Assembly: GCF_018991925.1 (NCBI RefSeq)
Contig: NW_024755027.1
Location: 153,886-217,885 of the forward strand
Direction of reading: 5' to 3'
Length of the DNA stretch: 64,000 nt
Origin: Homarus americanus
Lineage: Eukaryota; Arthropoda; Malacostraca; Decapoda; Nephropidae
How positions within the stretch are numbered: the first letter of the stretch is position 1; the number at the start of each line of letters is the position of its first letter. Positions 12,920-25,104 of the stretch are shown in pieces. The translations under genes were made by a program, and so were the position numbers. Under the pieces are notes generated by a model. The model was not told where the DNA came from. It made no database searches and was given only the letters and a program-made list of their open reading frames with translations.

Positions 12920-13280
12920 CTGGTGAAAGGGTTCTGTTGCTAGTAAAGGGGATCTGTTGCTAGTTAAGGGATTCTGTTGGTAGTTAAGGGATTCTGTTGG
13001 TAGTAAAGGGGTTCTGTTGTTAGTAAAGGGGATCTGTTGCTAGTTAAGGGATTCTGTTGGCAGTAAAGGGGTTCTGTTGTTAGTAAAGGGGATCTGTTGC
13101 TAGTTAAGGGATTCTGTTGGTAGTAAAGGGGTTCTGTTGTTAGTAAAGGGGATCTGTTGCTAGTTAAGGGATTCTGTTGGTAGTAAAGGGGTTCTGTTGT
13201 TAGTAAAGGGGATATGTTGCTAGTTAAGGGATTCTGTTGGTAGTAAAGGGGTTCTGTTGTTAGTAAAGGGGATCTGTTGC
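12920..13280. repeat. 60-bp higher-order minisatellite of 20-bp monomers
   Basis: Monomers of 20 bp share TCTGTTG-TAGT-AAGG. Three types alternate in fixed order (GTTCTGTTGTTAGTAAAGG, GATCTGTTGCTAGTTAAGG and ATTCTGTTGGTAGTAAAGG cores), giving an exact 60-bp period from about 13000 to 13270. The left edge is less regular, as expected for the older flank. Confidence 0.95.
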
Positions 13281-13318
13281 ATATGTCCGTTTCCTGAAGT
13301 CGGTATTGCTTTGTACAT

Positions 13319-13468
13319 TCTCTGACTGACTGGCTGACTGACTGGCTGGCTGGCTGACTGACTGACTGGCTGGTTGGCTGACTGACTGGCTGACTGACTG
13401 ACTGACTGACTGACTGACTGACTTACTGCCTGATTGACTGCCTGACTGACTGACTGGCTGATTGACTT
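13319..13468. repeat. (CTGA)n tetranucleotide tract
   Basis: CTGACTGACTGG words with CTGG, CTGC and TTGG variants. Confidence 0.93.
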
Positions 13469-13689
13469 CTAATGAGATAAATTTTCCTACTTGGTTAGCT
13501 CTTCCCTCTTCCTGAGTGCTGTTGAGTGTATCACTGACCCGGCCCTTAGCACTGTTATTCCCACATCTTAGTCAGCCTTGATGTTGTTGTGGTCTTTCTA
13601 ATAATTTTTCCATTAATGTCCACAATAAGAATGCAGCCTTTAGTGAGTTCCATCTAACAACTTGTATTTCCCGAGGGTCACTGCTTCCC

Positions 13690-13945
13690 TGTGTTGTAAA
13701 ATAGACTGCATACATCATAACACAGTGTCCGTGCTTTACAGTAAGTAACACAGTCTCCAAGTAACGTAGCACAGTCTCCATGTATCGACACACTATATAC
13801 ATATATACAGTAACACAGTGTCCAGGTTCCGTGTATAGTGACACAATCTCCACGCAGTTCTAAATAGTCTCCGAGTATCGTAGTCACAACGTAAGCCCAG
13901 AAGTAATCTCCGGACATCGCTACACGCAGTCTCCAAGTATCGTAA
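13690..13945. repeat. Degenerate repeat, ACACAGTCTCCA type
   Basis: Words close to CACAGTCTCCAAGTATCGTA recur about eight times at 25-35 bp spacing. Minus-strand frames across it are products of the repeat. Confidence 0.75.
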
Positions 13946-14400
13946 TATTGTCATGCATACTTTGTCAAGATATTGCACATGTTGGAGGTCATCCTGCCTC
14001 TACTCGTCACCCCGGCCTTTTAGTACAGAGCTGCAGGAGCCTCGCGTCCCGGCATTATGGCGGACACGCACACACTTCCTCCTTGGGTTTATTCCGCCGT
14101 GTTATGCTCCCTGCAGAGCTACATCAAGTAACATTTCACTCGGGAGCTCTTTAATGCTGCACCAGCTGTTGTCGCTGCTTGTGACAGTCGCTGACGGTGA
14201 CCTGCCGCAAGCTATCTCACACTCGCCTGGTTTTGTTAGTTGAGAAAGGCAAGTTTCTCCTATGGCAGGTACATCGGTCCTCCCATGGCTGAAGACATGC
14301 GTTAATGAAAGATATTTTCACCTAAGAGACACATTTATGTATGGTAGCTACAGGTGTTAAGTCTATTTTTTTCTTATGATCATGGGACCATATCTAACAT

Positions 14401-14403
<3 letters not shown>
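13946..14403. other. Unique, GC-richer stretch
   Basis: Two overlapping plus-strand frames (68 and 96 codons) span 13948-14243 without recognisable domains. No splice structure is supported. Confidence 0.4.

Positions 14404-14461
<58 letters not shown>
14404..14461. repeat. (GA)n microsatellite
   Basis: A pure GA run of about 56 bp. Confidence 0.97.
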
Positions 14462-14465
<4 letters not shown>

Positions 14466-14754
14466 TAAGATGCCTCATCATCTTGATTAAGATGACTTAA
14501 CCCCTTCTGTACAATGACTTAAGCCCCAGAGTATGATGTCTTAACCCTTTGATATGGATGAATATATCTCTTGAGCACGATGGTATTATTCTCAGGGAGG
14601 GTTTAAGTCAACGTACCCGAGAGGTTAATTAGCAAGCGAATCCTTTTCACGGTATACTAGACAGGAGCCTAATGGTCTTCCTCGCTGTGATAATAAACTC
14701 ATCTTCACCTGCAACAGTTTAATTTCCTAATTCGCACTGTGCAATGTCCGGCCC

Positions 14755-15098
14755 AGCCACTCCTAACTCTACAGTACCCAGACCAAGTAATACTAACTGT
14801 ACAGTACCCAGACCAAGTAGTACTAACTCTACAGTACCCAGACCAAGTAGTACTAACTCTACAGTACCCAGGCCAAGTAGTACTAACTGTATAGTACCCA
14901 GACCAAGTAGTACTAACTCTACAGTACCCAGACCAAGTAGTACTAACTCTACAGTACCCAGACCAAGTAGTACTAACTCTACAGTACCCAGACCAAGTAG
15001 TACTAACTCTACAGTACCCAGACCAAGTAGTACTAACTCTACAGTACCCAGACCAAGTAGTACTAACTCTACAGTACCCAGACCAAGTAGTACTAACG
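14755..15098. repeat. 30-bp minisatellite, about 11 copies
   Basis: The unit contains ACTCTACAGTACCCAGACCA and AGTAGTACTA. The period of 30 is a multiple of 3, so each frame repeats a 10-residue motif (plus strand STNSTVPRPS, minus strand YCRVSTTWSG). Several frames stay open for over 120 codons. Nothing upstream looks like a signal peptide or exon, so I treat it as noncoding. Confidence 0.95.
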
Positions 15099-15221
15099 CC
15101 ACCCAACTATCCCATGACCTCTTTAAGGTATCCAGACTATTTAATTCTGTCTAATCCAACCCAAACTCCATCACCCAGACCAACCAAACACTCCCCTACC
15201 AGCACCCTAGACGAACCAATC

Positions 15222-15282
<61 letters not shown>
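15222..15282. repeat. (CA)n microsatellite
   Basis: A CA run of about 60 bp with a single CATA interruption. Confidence 0.97.
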
Positions 15283-16004
15283 CGCCTCTCTTAACCCACA
15301 TACACACTGTAGCCCCTCAGCTAATCAGCCCTGCAGCGTGTCAGCCCCTCCCTATTACCCTCTCCAGCCCTCCCGTCACCAGCCAACTCCCACACCTTCA
15401 CCAGGCGCGGGCTTTTAATCCAGTTGGAGGGGCGTGTGTGTTGGCTCAGTGACTGGCCCCGCGGCTGGCCCACCACTGATCTCTTTGGCGGTATTTGCTG
15501 TGCTGAGAACCACTTACGGGTATAATACTCTGCAATCATTTGTTGAGGCAGCCGTGCGCACCACTACACCCACTAAATTAGATTTTTTTCGCCTTGGTGA
15601 TTAAAGAGAGGAGGTGGAAGACTGTGTTCCCGGAGGAGGAGGAAGAGGAAGAGGAGAGGAAGACTGAGTGTAAAAGCCTTTTCGCAGTACGTCGCCATCC
15701 TCGTCACGTTTACTCTGATTCACTCCGCCATTAACTAGATTTTTGACAGACTAAGATCACTAAATTAAAGTATTGTACGAGTGTTTTTTTCTGGTTCATG
15801 GCCGTGGATATATTGTGTATTGTATTATAATCCTAGCAAGTCTGTCATCAACTGAAGGAATGTTTTATATGAAGGACTGTAATTAAAGCTGTTGTATATA
15901 TAAGACTTACACTAATACTGCATTGTCTTTCGCGTATTTATTAATGTACCTGTGAAGAGTGCTTGTAAGTGCATGTACAGTATGTACGGCTGTAGAAACA
16001 TACC

Positions 16005-16009
<5 letters not shown>
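15283..16009. other. Unique DNA, no gene recognised
   Basis: A purine-rich patch lies at 15605-15665 (GGAGGAGGAAGAGG). No other structure is supported. Confidence 0.45.
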
Positions 16010-16038
<29 letters not shown>

Positions 16039-16625
16039 TGCCTCCCCACCTGGTCTTCCTCCCTAAATGCCACACAACGTAAACACCTAGAAAAAGTGCA
16101 AAAGAGGGCATGCAAGATTATTCTCTCCCCTTCCTACTCCACATATCAAGAAGCGCTCAACACACTGACCCTTTCGACTCTCACTGACCATCACCACGGC
16201 CTCATCTGCAAATTTGGTAAGAAGCTTCTACACCATCCCCGACACCGGCCCTACTACCACCTGAGATCCCTGTCCGAGAATTGCTGTTCGACACCACAAC
16301 CGCATCCGGCCCATACCTGCACGAACTGATCGCTATAAGAACAGCCCAGTCCCAACCATTGTAAAAATTATCAATAACATGTAATAAATCAGTGTATTCA
16401 CTCCCAGTAAACACTGCTCCCTACACTGTCACTATGTTGAAATGAACTGTAGTTTGAGCTTTTCCCCATCTAGTTATTATATGTCTTATTTGTGTCACTT
16501 ATGTCACTTGTATATTATTTGTAATTCGTAACCCATTCCCCAAATATGTAACTGTATATTTTCAGCCTTCTGGCTGCCAAGCTCTTTCAATAAACCGTTA
16601 ATTATTATTATTATTATTATTATTA
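16010..16625 (+). mobile_element. 5'-truncated Jockey/CR1-type LINE, 3' end
   Basis: After a (CA)n run, 16037-16330 encodes the C-terminal tail of a non-LTR reverse transcriptase. The TWSSSLN, LEKVQKRACKII and YSTYQEALNTLTL motifs match the region downstream of the RT palm in APE-type LINEs. About 240 bp of 3' UTR follow, then CAATAAACCGTTAATT and an (ATT)n tail. The frame ends shortly after the conserved block. The fragment carries no RT catalytic core, so it is a dead copy. The same tail occurs at 27790, 54840 and (minus) 62540, and the same protein region at 63170-63690 (minus). The Jockey/CR1 assignment rests on the motif pattern only. Confidence 0.85.
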
Positions 16626-18437
16626 CACACACAGCCACCGGCTGCAACTCTATTAATAAACCGTTTTTATTTTTTGTTATTACACAAAGACCTCCTCCTC
16701 CCTGTCTCACAACCTGCCTGACATTCCTCGCCTCGGTCATTATATTTTCTCTCAACTTCAGCCACACATTACCACCAAAATGAACCTTATATTAACCCAT
16801 TTTCTTTTAGGTCACAAAATGTTTCTATTATACAGATCCACCACACCTGTTTGTTGCTGTAAGAGATTGTGTGACGTCTTATGCGGGGATTGAGTTTACA
16901 GTATCATCTGGTGTTACTCTGCCCTGTACCCTCTGACGAGTGTACTCAGGTCTCGGTAATTGTAACTATCATCTTCACTGTTATTCACGTTATATAGGAG
17001 GGAGTTGTGAGGACATGAAAGTCGTCCACCTAATAAGTCATTTAGAAAGTTTGAATGATATTTTCTTGAAGCTGAGTTTCTAAACACGAGAAAAATATGC
17101 ACACGGGTAGAGACACTCGCAAAGGGGCAAAGGAAGAGGAAGAGGTGATGGAAGCAAGAAAAATAAATCTTGTGTCGTGTCATCCTGGAACACTGTGGTC
17201 ACCCAGGCTGATACAGAAAGGTTGTTACTTTTATGTCCTACCAGAAAACTCAATGAATCACTCGAGTTACTTTATGAGAAATATTAAACTTCTGAAAAGA
17301 AATATCATGAAATTTTAAGATTAAGATGAAATATTTGTAATAAAGTTTCCGCGTAATTCAAGAATATCTGGACATTATTATATTATAAGGCTAAGTAAAT
17401 ATAGTCACAGAATATTGGCTGTTGATATACTCGGAAGGTTGAAGGTTTATCGTCTACACGTATCCTTTATGCAGCAAATAGTGACCTGTGTTTACCACTG
17501 ATGAAATGATCACTTTATTGCCCAAGCTTGCTCTCTGTCCCCTGACTTTTCGGGTATGTGCTGCTGTCCGTCTTGTCTGTCATTTTATTAGCAATAAGAA
17601 GATAACATTATTATATATGGACTCTTTCTTCTCTGTCTTTATACACAAGACAACAAACGACGGCATTATTATTTGTTGACAAGACGCTATCCAGAACTGT
17701 CTTGTGATTGATGACGTCATGAACAATCCATCTATTAACAGATGACACATTCTAGTTTAGGTAATTAAAAATATGTTCCAGCAATTATCGAGTCTCCAGT
17801 GATCCCCTCTTTAGTATAATATACCTGGACTCAGATTCTAAAAAGTTCGAAGGTTACAGAAATATTTTACCTTGGCTTTTAGACTTCAAAGTTTGTCATG
17901 CTACCTTACTTAACCTGAGCTTTAGAGCGGCGGCCAGAATGGGTGAACACGCACTAACACTTTAGAAACTAGATGTGTTGTCACCCTTAACTTGGAGGTG
18001 AGAAATTGCCTGCAGGTGAAGTGGACCCAATTCATAATCGGTCCCAGTCCAAACTAATTAATTTAACCAGTAGGGTTGGTGTCCATTAGGATTTGGGCCA
18101 AATTGCTAAGGCTAGCATTGGTGTTAATTAAGACTGAGTTGAGTTATAAGAGGCCAGCTGACCATAACAAAACAAAACACCATAGGATGCTGTGAGGATG
18201 GAGTGGTAGACCCTGACCTGACACAAGGCAGGGGAGCTGTGCCTGTGAGCAGCTCTTGAGAGTCCGGGACCTGCCAGCTCCCTCACCTCTGTCACTATGA
18301 TGGAAAGCCGAGTTAAGAAACCTGAATTCTTAAAGCCACTTAAAGAAGTTTCGTGGTACGAGGAAGATTGATCTTAGGCAAGTGTAGCAATTTTTGTTAA
18401 CTGATGAACATTGACCGTAAGTAACAGTACAACTCTG
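16626..18437. other. Unique DNA, no gene recognised
   Basis: The first 60 bp repeat part of the preceding LINE 3' end (CAATAAACCG becomes TTAATAAACCG near 16655), so the tail may be partly duplicated. A degenerate TAGGATTGG-type patch lies at 18010-18100. A short open frame at 18297-18371 is listed among the findings. Confidence 0.45.
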
Positions 18438-18858
<421 letters not shown>

Positions 18859-19311
18859 CCCCAAAAAGTGAAAATCGTCACTCAATCCTTACTTAATATG
18901 AAACACAGGCTGAGGAAATATTTAAAATGTTTCATATATTTCTCATTACAGAATCCCACCATTCTTAAGCCTTTAGTAATATGTTAACGAGACAGAAATA
19001 TATACAACGTATGTAATTCTGCCTCACCCCCCCCCCTCATTCTCTCACTTCTGACCTGGACTTGATTCACAAAGGTACGTTCATTTATCTCCTAATTGAG
19101 GCAAAAGAAAAATCCAGTAACGGTAAAATGAGAGTGACATTTTAGTCGACATATTTGGAGATAAGTAGAGTCTGAGTGCAATATGAGAGCCATTTTGGTA
19201 TGAGTGAGCCAATTAGTTGTGTTCTCATTTACCCCAGACAGAGATACACGATACCACAGGACTCATCCCAAGACTGTGAGTGTTGATGTTCCCTTTAGCT
19301 GCTGGGAGCCA

Positions 19312-19886
19312 CGTCTCTTGTGTTCCACATCTCTTGTGTTTCACATCTCTTGTGTTCCACATCTCTTGTGTTTCACGCCTCTTGCGTTCCATTTCTCTTA
19401 TGTTCCACATCTCTTGTGTTCCACGCCTCTCGTGTTCCACAGCTCTCGTGTTCCACATCTTTTGTATTCCACATCTCTTGTGTTCCACATCTCTTGTGTT
19501 TCACGCCTCTTGTGTTCCATGTCTCTTATGTTCCACATCTCTTGTGTTCCACATCTCTTGTGTTCCACGTCTCTTGTGTTCCACGCCTCTCGTGTTCCAT
19601 GTCTCTTGTGTTCCACATCTTTTGTATTGCACATCTCTCGTGTTCCACATCTTTTGTGTTCCACATTTCTTGTGTTCCATGTCTCTTGTGTTCCACATCT
19701 CTTGTGTTCCACGTCTCTTGTATTCCACATCTCTTGTATTCCACGCTTCTTGTGTTCCACGTCTCTTGTGTTCCACATCTCTTGTGTTCCATGTCTCTTT
19801 TGTCCCACATTTCTTGTATTCAATGTCTCTTATCTCCATGACTTTTGTGTTCCAAGAGTCTTGTGTTCCACGATTCTTGTGTTCCA
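19312..19886. repeat. 16-bp minisatellite, about 36 copies
   Basis: Unit CTTGTGTTCCACATCT with many one-base variants (CACGCCTC, CATGTCTC). As 16 is not a multiple of 3, frames cycle with a 48-bp period, giving Cys/His/Leu-rich frames of up to 233 codons on the plus strand and charged frames on the minus strand. These are not proteins. Confidence 0.96.
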
Positions 19887-20244
19887 CTAAAAACAACCTC
19901 ATGAATGTGGAGTTGACGGATGTGCAATTATTTCATGCAAACCTAATTATCTCCGGACGCTACATTCAAAACTCTGCATAACGACATTGCTAATTTGTAG
20001 TTCATTAACAAGGATAACTTTTTTATTTCCAGAGACATTTATTGTGAACTGGGCGCTGATTGGCAACAAGTTGGTCAATACGCAGCACGAATATCATTAA
20101 TTACGCCACTGCCATTTCTGATTCATCATTAATATTCAATAAATATTTGTCTTTTTTTTAATGTTTGTGATATAAAAGTTAACTCGACAGTTCTATTGTA
20201 TCGGTGAAGGAAAGTGTGTGGCATTCCTGGGGTCTGGTTGAAGT

Positions 20245-20640
20245 TTTTGCCGCATTTTGGATAATATTCCAAGGATCAGGTGTTTGCCACATCTTGGATA
20301 ATGTTCCAAGGATCAGGTTTTTGCCACACTTGGGATAATGTTTCAAGGATCACATTTTTTGCCGCATCTTGGATAATGTTCCAAGGATCAGGTTTTTGCC
20401 ACACTTGGGATAATGTTTCAAGGATCACATTTTTTGCCGCATCTTGGATAATGTTCCAAGGATCAGGTTTTTGCCACACTTGGGATAATGTTTCAAGGAT
20501 CACATTTTTTGCTGCATCTTGGATAATGTTCCAAGGATCATTTTTTTACCGCATCTTGGATAATGTTCCAAGGATCAGGTTTTTGCCACACTTGGGATAA
20601 TGTTTAAAGGTTCAGGTTTTTGCCGCATATGGGATAATGT
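20245..20640. repeat. 75-bp higher-order repeat of two 37-bp halves
   Basis: Two related halves alternate (TTGCCACACTTGGGATAATG and TTGCCGCATCTTGGATAATG, each followed by a version of CAAGGATCA). Starts of the second half at 20301, 20376 and 20451 give an exact 75-bp period. The edges hold single degenerate halves. Confidence 0.94.
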
Positions 20641-21038
20641 GAGCATCAACAATAGTAAGAAAGAAGACTCTAAGATTAGCATGTGTAGTTGATGATAATG
20701 CTTGAGACAGTGAGAGCAGGTGTTACAAGCCCAGGTCATCTAAAGTGGCTATTAAGTTCTGTTGTAGTGGTTAATTCTGTATAGTACAAGTATATATTTA
20801 CCGTACAAAAGGTGTTCTTTGACTTTTCGATGTTTATATCTAAATTGGCTAATTCTTTCTCACTTGTTCTGAAGGGAAACAACAGTCCAAACTACTCCAG
20901 GCGGCACTCAATCACCCACTTAGTGCCGGTAATACCATCATTTACTCTCCTCTTTAGCACTAAGGATTATATATTTATGCCCCCAGAAACAAGCTGACTG
21001 AGTTCTAATAATTCTATCCATGATTTTGTTTACGACTA

Positions 21039-21231
21039 CAGAGAAACCTCCATATAACGGGCTTCTTTCTCCATATAATCTGTTAGACGGGAGGTTCCAC
21101 ACATAACAGGTCCTCGATATAACGGACTTTCATCTCTATACAGTTCGTTTGGTGGTAACGTCACATCTAACGGACCTCTCGATATAACAGACTTTTCTCT
21201 CTATATATGCTGTTAAATAAAGGTCTCACTG
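21039..21231. mobile_element. Pogo/Tc1-mariner-like MITE, 193 bp
   Basis: The left end CAGAGAAACC and right end GGTCTCACTG are inverted complements (two mismatches), and TA lies directly outside each end, as expected for a TA target-site duplication. The inside contains the words CTCGATATAACGGAC and CTCGATATAACAGAC, typical of pogo/Tigger-type ends. No coding frame is present, so it is nonautonomous. Confidence 0.7.
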
Positions 21232-21567
21232 TAGTTATCAGATGAGAGAACATTCTACAAATATAGTACAAGTAGAGAGATGGTATCGCTGACGTGTAAC
21301 TGTAGGTAGTAGGCAGCTACCAAACAGGGAGGTACTACCGCCTGGGAAGATATTGGAAGCATAATGTGTTGTCTAATGGTAGACCCTGCTGCCATATGGC
21401 ACCACGAAAATTGTGACCAAGTCCCAGGTTGCTGATCTGACTTTCTGCCTCATTTACACACAATTGCCGGGTCTCAATTGTCTCTCTTACTATTGACAAC
21501 ACAACATACATATATTGTTTCTCACTTTTGATATATTTTTTAATTTTTGTATTTCATTATGGTTCTA

Positions 21568-21569
<2 letters not shown>

Positions 21570-21644
<75 letters not shown>
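21570..21644. repeat. (ATT)n microsatellite
   Basis: A pure run of about 25 triplets. An A-rich run at 21706-21722 follows a short GC-rich patch downstream. Confidence 0.97.
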
Positions 21645-21645
<1 letters not shown>

Positions 21646-21722
21646 ATTTTCGACCCCCTGGCCCCGATGTGGGTCGGTGACCTGTGCCCGGGTGAGCTAA
21701 TTCACGTAAAAAAAAAAAAAAA

Positions 21723-23024
21723 TAAAAATCTTACAGTATTTAGCTATCACAGATCACAGCCAGGCTTGTGATGACACACTCTACGTATTAGGTAGTAAGT
21801 GTCTGCTGCTACTTGTGAATTGTTTATTTGTTTATTATATTAATGATAGCAGTTTTTTTCTGAAGGGATTTATAGTAACGTGCCGAGCGGAGTGACTATG
21901 TGTGTTTCTGAGACAGTGTTTGTTATCGATGTCATTGTCGAAACTTCACGAAATGTATACTGTTAAGGGATGAGGAAGCTGTTGTGGGCAGGAGCTGACA
22001 CAACCCACAACACAACCAACTGCTAAAACTATATAACATTACATTATTCCCCTTCACTAAAACCTCTTGCCAATAACTACACGATAAAACACAATTAACG
22101 TTGAGCCAGGCCTTACCTGGCGGAATATATAGACATATTGTTATAGTTAAATGGGAAATAAGTATAATTGCTGCTAGTGTGTTTACAATAAGGCGTCATG
22201 GTTTACGAACATTTTTGGAGCAGTAAGCGGGATGGAAGGTTAATCTGATTTTCCTTTTCCAGGTAGGTGAAAGTTAACAGCTGCTCGAGGTACCGTAACA
22301 CACCACAACACATCACACTTCAGGTAAGTCCAAGTCAGTTTTATATATAAGATGTCGTTGTTTTTGTATTTGCTCGAGTCTTACTGAGTAAGTCGCTGTT
22401 ACCTCCCGTGATGAAGATCGGGATCACGTTTGTTGTGTAAAGTTACTCGGGAAATTTTCTTGATCCAGTGATATTCTGGATAGTGACTTGTGTATATCAT
22501 TAGCTCATCCAACTTCCGGAATTTTGAATTCCTTTACGCCATTATTACATGACCTTCCAAGTCATTTTCCATTCCAGCATCACGCCTCCTCTTTGAACTG
22601 ACAAGTTTTCCAGTGTTTCTTGTGATCACCAAAGATCGAGTCCTGAGAGTATCGCAATATTCAAAAGTCATTTTTCACTGTGGTCTTCGCAATACGGGAC
22701 TGAGTCTAGATTCGTCAGATCTTGGTGGTCCTTCCCGGAACGAGGAGGACGTCTCTTAGTTATCTGGTTCTTCCTTTAAGACATCCCTCCAGTTTGTTAT
22801 AGTCTTCCTCCCTCATGAGCGCTGGCAGTTATTTGAAGGAAACACAATATTCTTACTTGATCGTCGTGTTTTGGTTTTCAAATAAAATATTTCGTGGTAA
22901 AATAAGGTGCTACCTGGCAGACACGAATTGTTCCCTAACGTTGTCTTGTTCACCGTAGGGTGTACAGTTTTCAGGACCACAACCAAACACGAAAACTTAA
23001 TTTTATTTTTGGTTAATCCTGGAG
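21723..23024. other. Unique DNA, possible splice sites only
   Basis: CTTTTCCAG at about 22254-22262 and CAG-GTAAGTCC at about 22320 bracket a roughly 60-bp noncoding stretch that could be an untranslated exon. This is weak. Nothing else recognisable. Confidence 0.3.
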
Positions 23025-23690
23025 AAGATGGCTAACACCAGAAGGAGTTGTTCGATTACCTTCATGTTTTCCACAGATGTTGTTTGGGTGAGAGTTAGTA
23101 GTAAACACGACACGACAAGTTTTTATTTTAATTAAAAGTCTTTTTTTTTTTAGTTTTTTGTATCTACGTTAATAAATCATTTGTAGTGGACAGCGTATGA
23201 AGGTTGAGAAAATTGTTTGGTACAACACGGTGAAGAACTGATCATATGACACTAAAATTATGTCTCTACGGGCTTTGTACACGAAGAAACTAATTATTTG
23301 CCGCAAATATTCATTCGAAAAATAATGCCGTTCTCGGTTCGTTCTGTCGTCCTCTCTGTGCTCCCGAGCAACAATCGAGCCGTTCGGGCCCAACGTACTC
23401 TTGCGTCCACAAAAAACGTAAAATTACACATGATGCTTCAAGAAAGTTGCTTTCATTGGTGCCATATAACAAAGCAAGTACTTTCTCTTTAATATGCCGG
23501 AGGGTCCGGGGCACAAAGCCCCCCTGGGTTAGGAAGTTAGGTAGGTTATGTTAAGTTAAGTAAGGTTCTCTGCATTGTGGTATTTTTTTTCTTTTTTTAC
23601 TTACTATCACCCAAAGAACGTCCGTGGAAAAAATTATTGAAATAGAACAACGCGTTCTGGTGTTAGCCATCTGCTCCAAGAACAAGAATA
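23020..23690. repeat. Inverted repeat pair of about 80 bp, 0.6 kb apart
   Basis: 23030-23105 and the reverse complement of 23605-23690 are similar by eye at roughly three quarters of positions, starting with the identical GATGGCTAACACCAGAA. Both arms translate in the same relative frame to similar peptides (MANTR..CSI.....FSTDV.WV.VS.K), so the similarity is also visible at amino-acid level. The 500 bp between has overlapping frames on the minus strand (23169-23393 and 23311-23514) that I do not recognise. It could be the ends of a transposon, or two decayed copies of one exon in opposite orientation. Confidence 0.6.
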
Positions 23691-23698
23691 CACCCCTG

Positions 23699-23699
<1 letters not shown>

Positions 23700-23787
<88 letters not shown>
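23700..23787. repeat. (TA)n microsatellite
   Basis: A pure TA run of about 86 bp, adjoining the right arm of the inverted repeat. Confidence 0.98.
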
Positions 23788-25104
23788 TTTAAACATTATA
23801 TTCTCCTCTCCATTTTCTCTCTAATGCATTTTCCTTCTCGCTCTATTCCGACGCCAACCCTCCTGAGAGAATGACCATATCTCTTATCAACACTACGCTC
23901 CAGTTCCTTAAAATACCCCCCCTTGCACCCACAGCCAGTTTCCTCTTTCTTTCTCTCCCCCTCTCTCTATCTCTTTCTCTCTCCTTCATCATCATCCTTG
24001 TCTGACATCATTTTTCACACGCCTTTATTCTCCACTTGTTTGGCTCCTTATAGAAAGGATTTTTATCATTTTTGCTTCTTCCTTTCGTCTTCTTTCCTAA
24101 AATATAAGTTTAATTTATTTAAGTTTTTATTCACTGTCTTTATTTATTTATTCCTTACTCCTCTTTATTGTGCATTATTGTATTTTCCTAGTTTGTATCT
24201 TTTACTATTTACGGATTTCTTTTCTTCGTAGCCTTATTCACGTCTTTATTCCACCGTGTTGCTTCTCTCCTTCCATGGCGTATTATCATCTCCCCGTGTA
24301 CCTCCACTGTACTCATTATCGTTAAGCTCCACGTGTCTAGGTGTATCGAGGCCAGTTAGCTTTTCATGCAACTTCTACAGCTTTACCAGTTGTATCCTCC
24401 TGCTTACATATTACAAGCTGATGGCCGGTTGTGAGGAGCCAGAGGTCGTTTAGTTCTCTCTCGTTATACTCATACAACTTACGTCATTTTAAAGCTTATT
24501 TGTTCCGTTTTAAGACAAGGTTTGTTGTGTTCCTAAACCATGATCTGAATTGGTCAAGTTTAGAATTTTAAGAAGTTCCCCGTTAATTAAGGCACAATAC
24601 AAAGACTACCTACAGTGTTTATACCGAGGGTCAGTTCTCACATTAATATGGCTGTTATGAGACCCAGACGATGAGTAATCTACTGAAGATGAACAAGATT
24701 AATTTGTTGCTACTGTAAAATGTTCTGTCTGTACTTGTAGATGTTTTGTTTCTGCTACTCGACAACCATTTAGACCAAATTTAAACTTCCAAAATACTGA
24801 TTATTATTTACCTCAGGAATTAAACACACTTGAAACACGTTAGAATACTCCCAGTTGTAGTAGTGACTAGAGAATGTTGAATATATGCTATAATTAAGAA
24901 GACGAAACCAGCCAAATATGTAGTTGACTTTTTTCTCGACCCATTAGTAAGTAGCCAAGAGATGCTGTTTGATCATGAACGTTGAAAAATTCAAATGAAT
25001 GAAGTTTTAGACCATGTTTTTTTCTTCTGAATGCGGTCTAAATCTCTATTAATTTGGATATTTTTTAGGTCGTATTGATGTGTCAAGTATTTGACAACAC
25101 CGTT
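23788..25104. other. T/C-rich then unique DNA, no gene recognised
   Basis: 23920-24260 is pyrimidine-rich and open on the plus strand as a Phe/Leu/Ser-rich frame of 102 codons, which composition explains. The rest shows nothing. Confidence 0.45.

Noticed and set aside
19204..19981. Overlapping plus-strand frames of 228, 233 and 173 codons
   Set aside because: All are the 16-bp minisatellite read in three phases. The period is not a multiple of 3 and the same repeat motif appears in every frame.
21644..21722. SINE or LINE end before the A-rich run
   Set aside because: Too short, and no A/B boxes or match to other element ends in the window.
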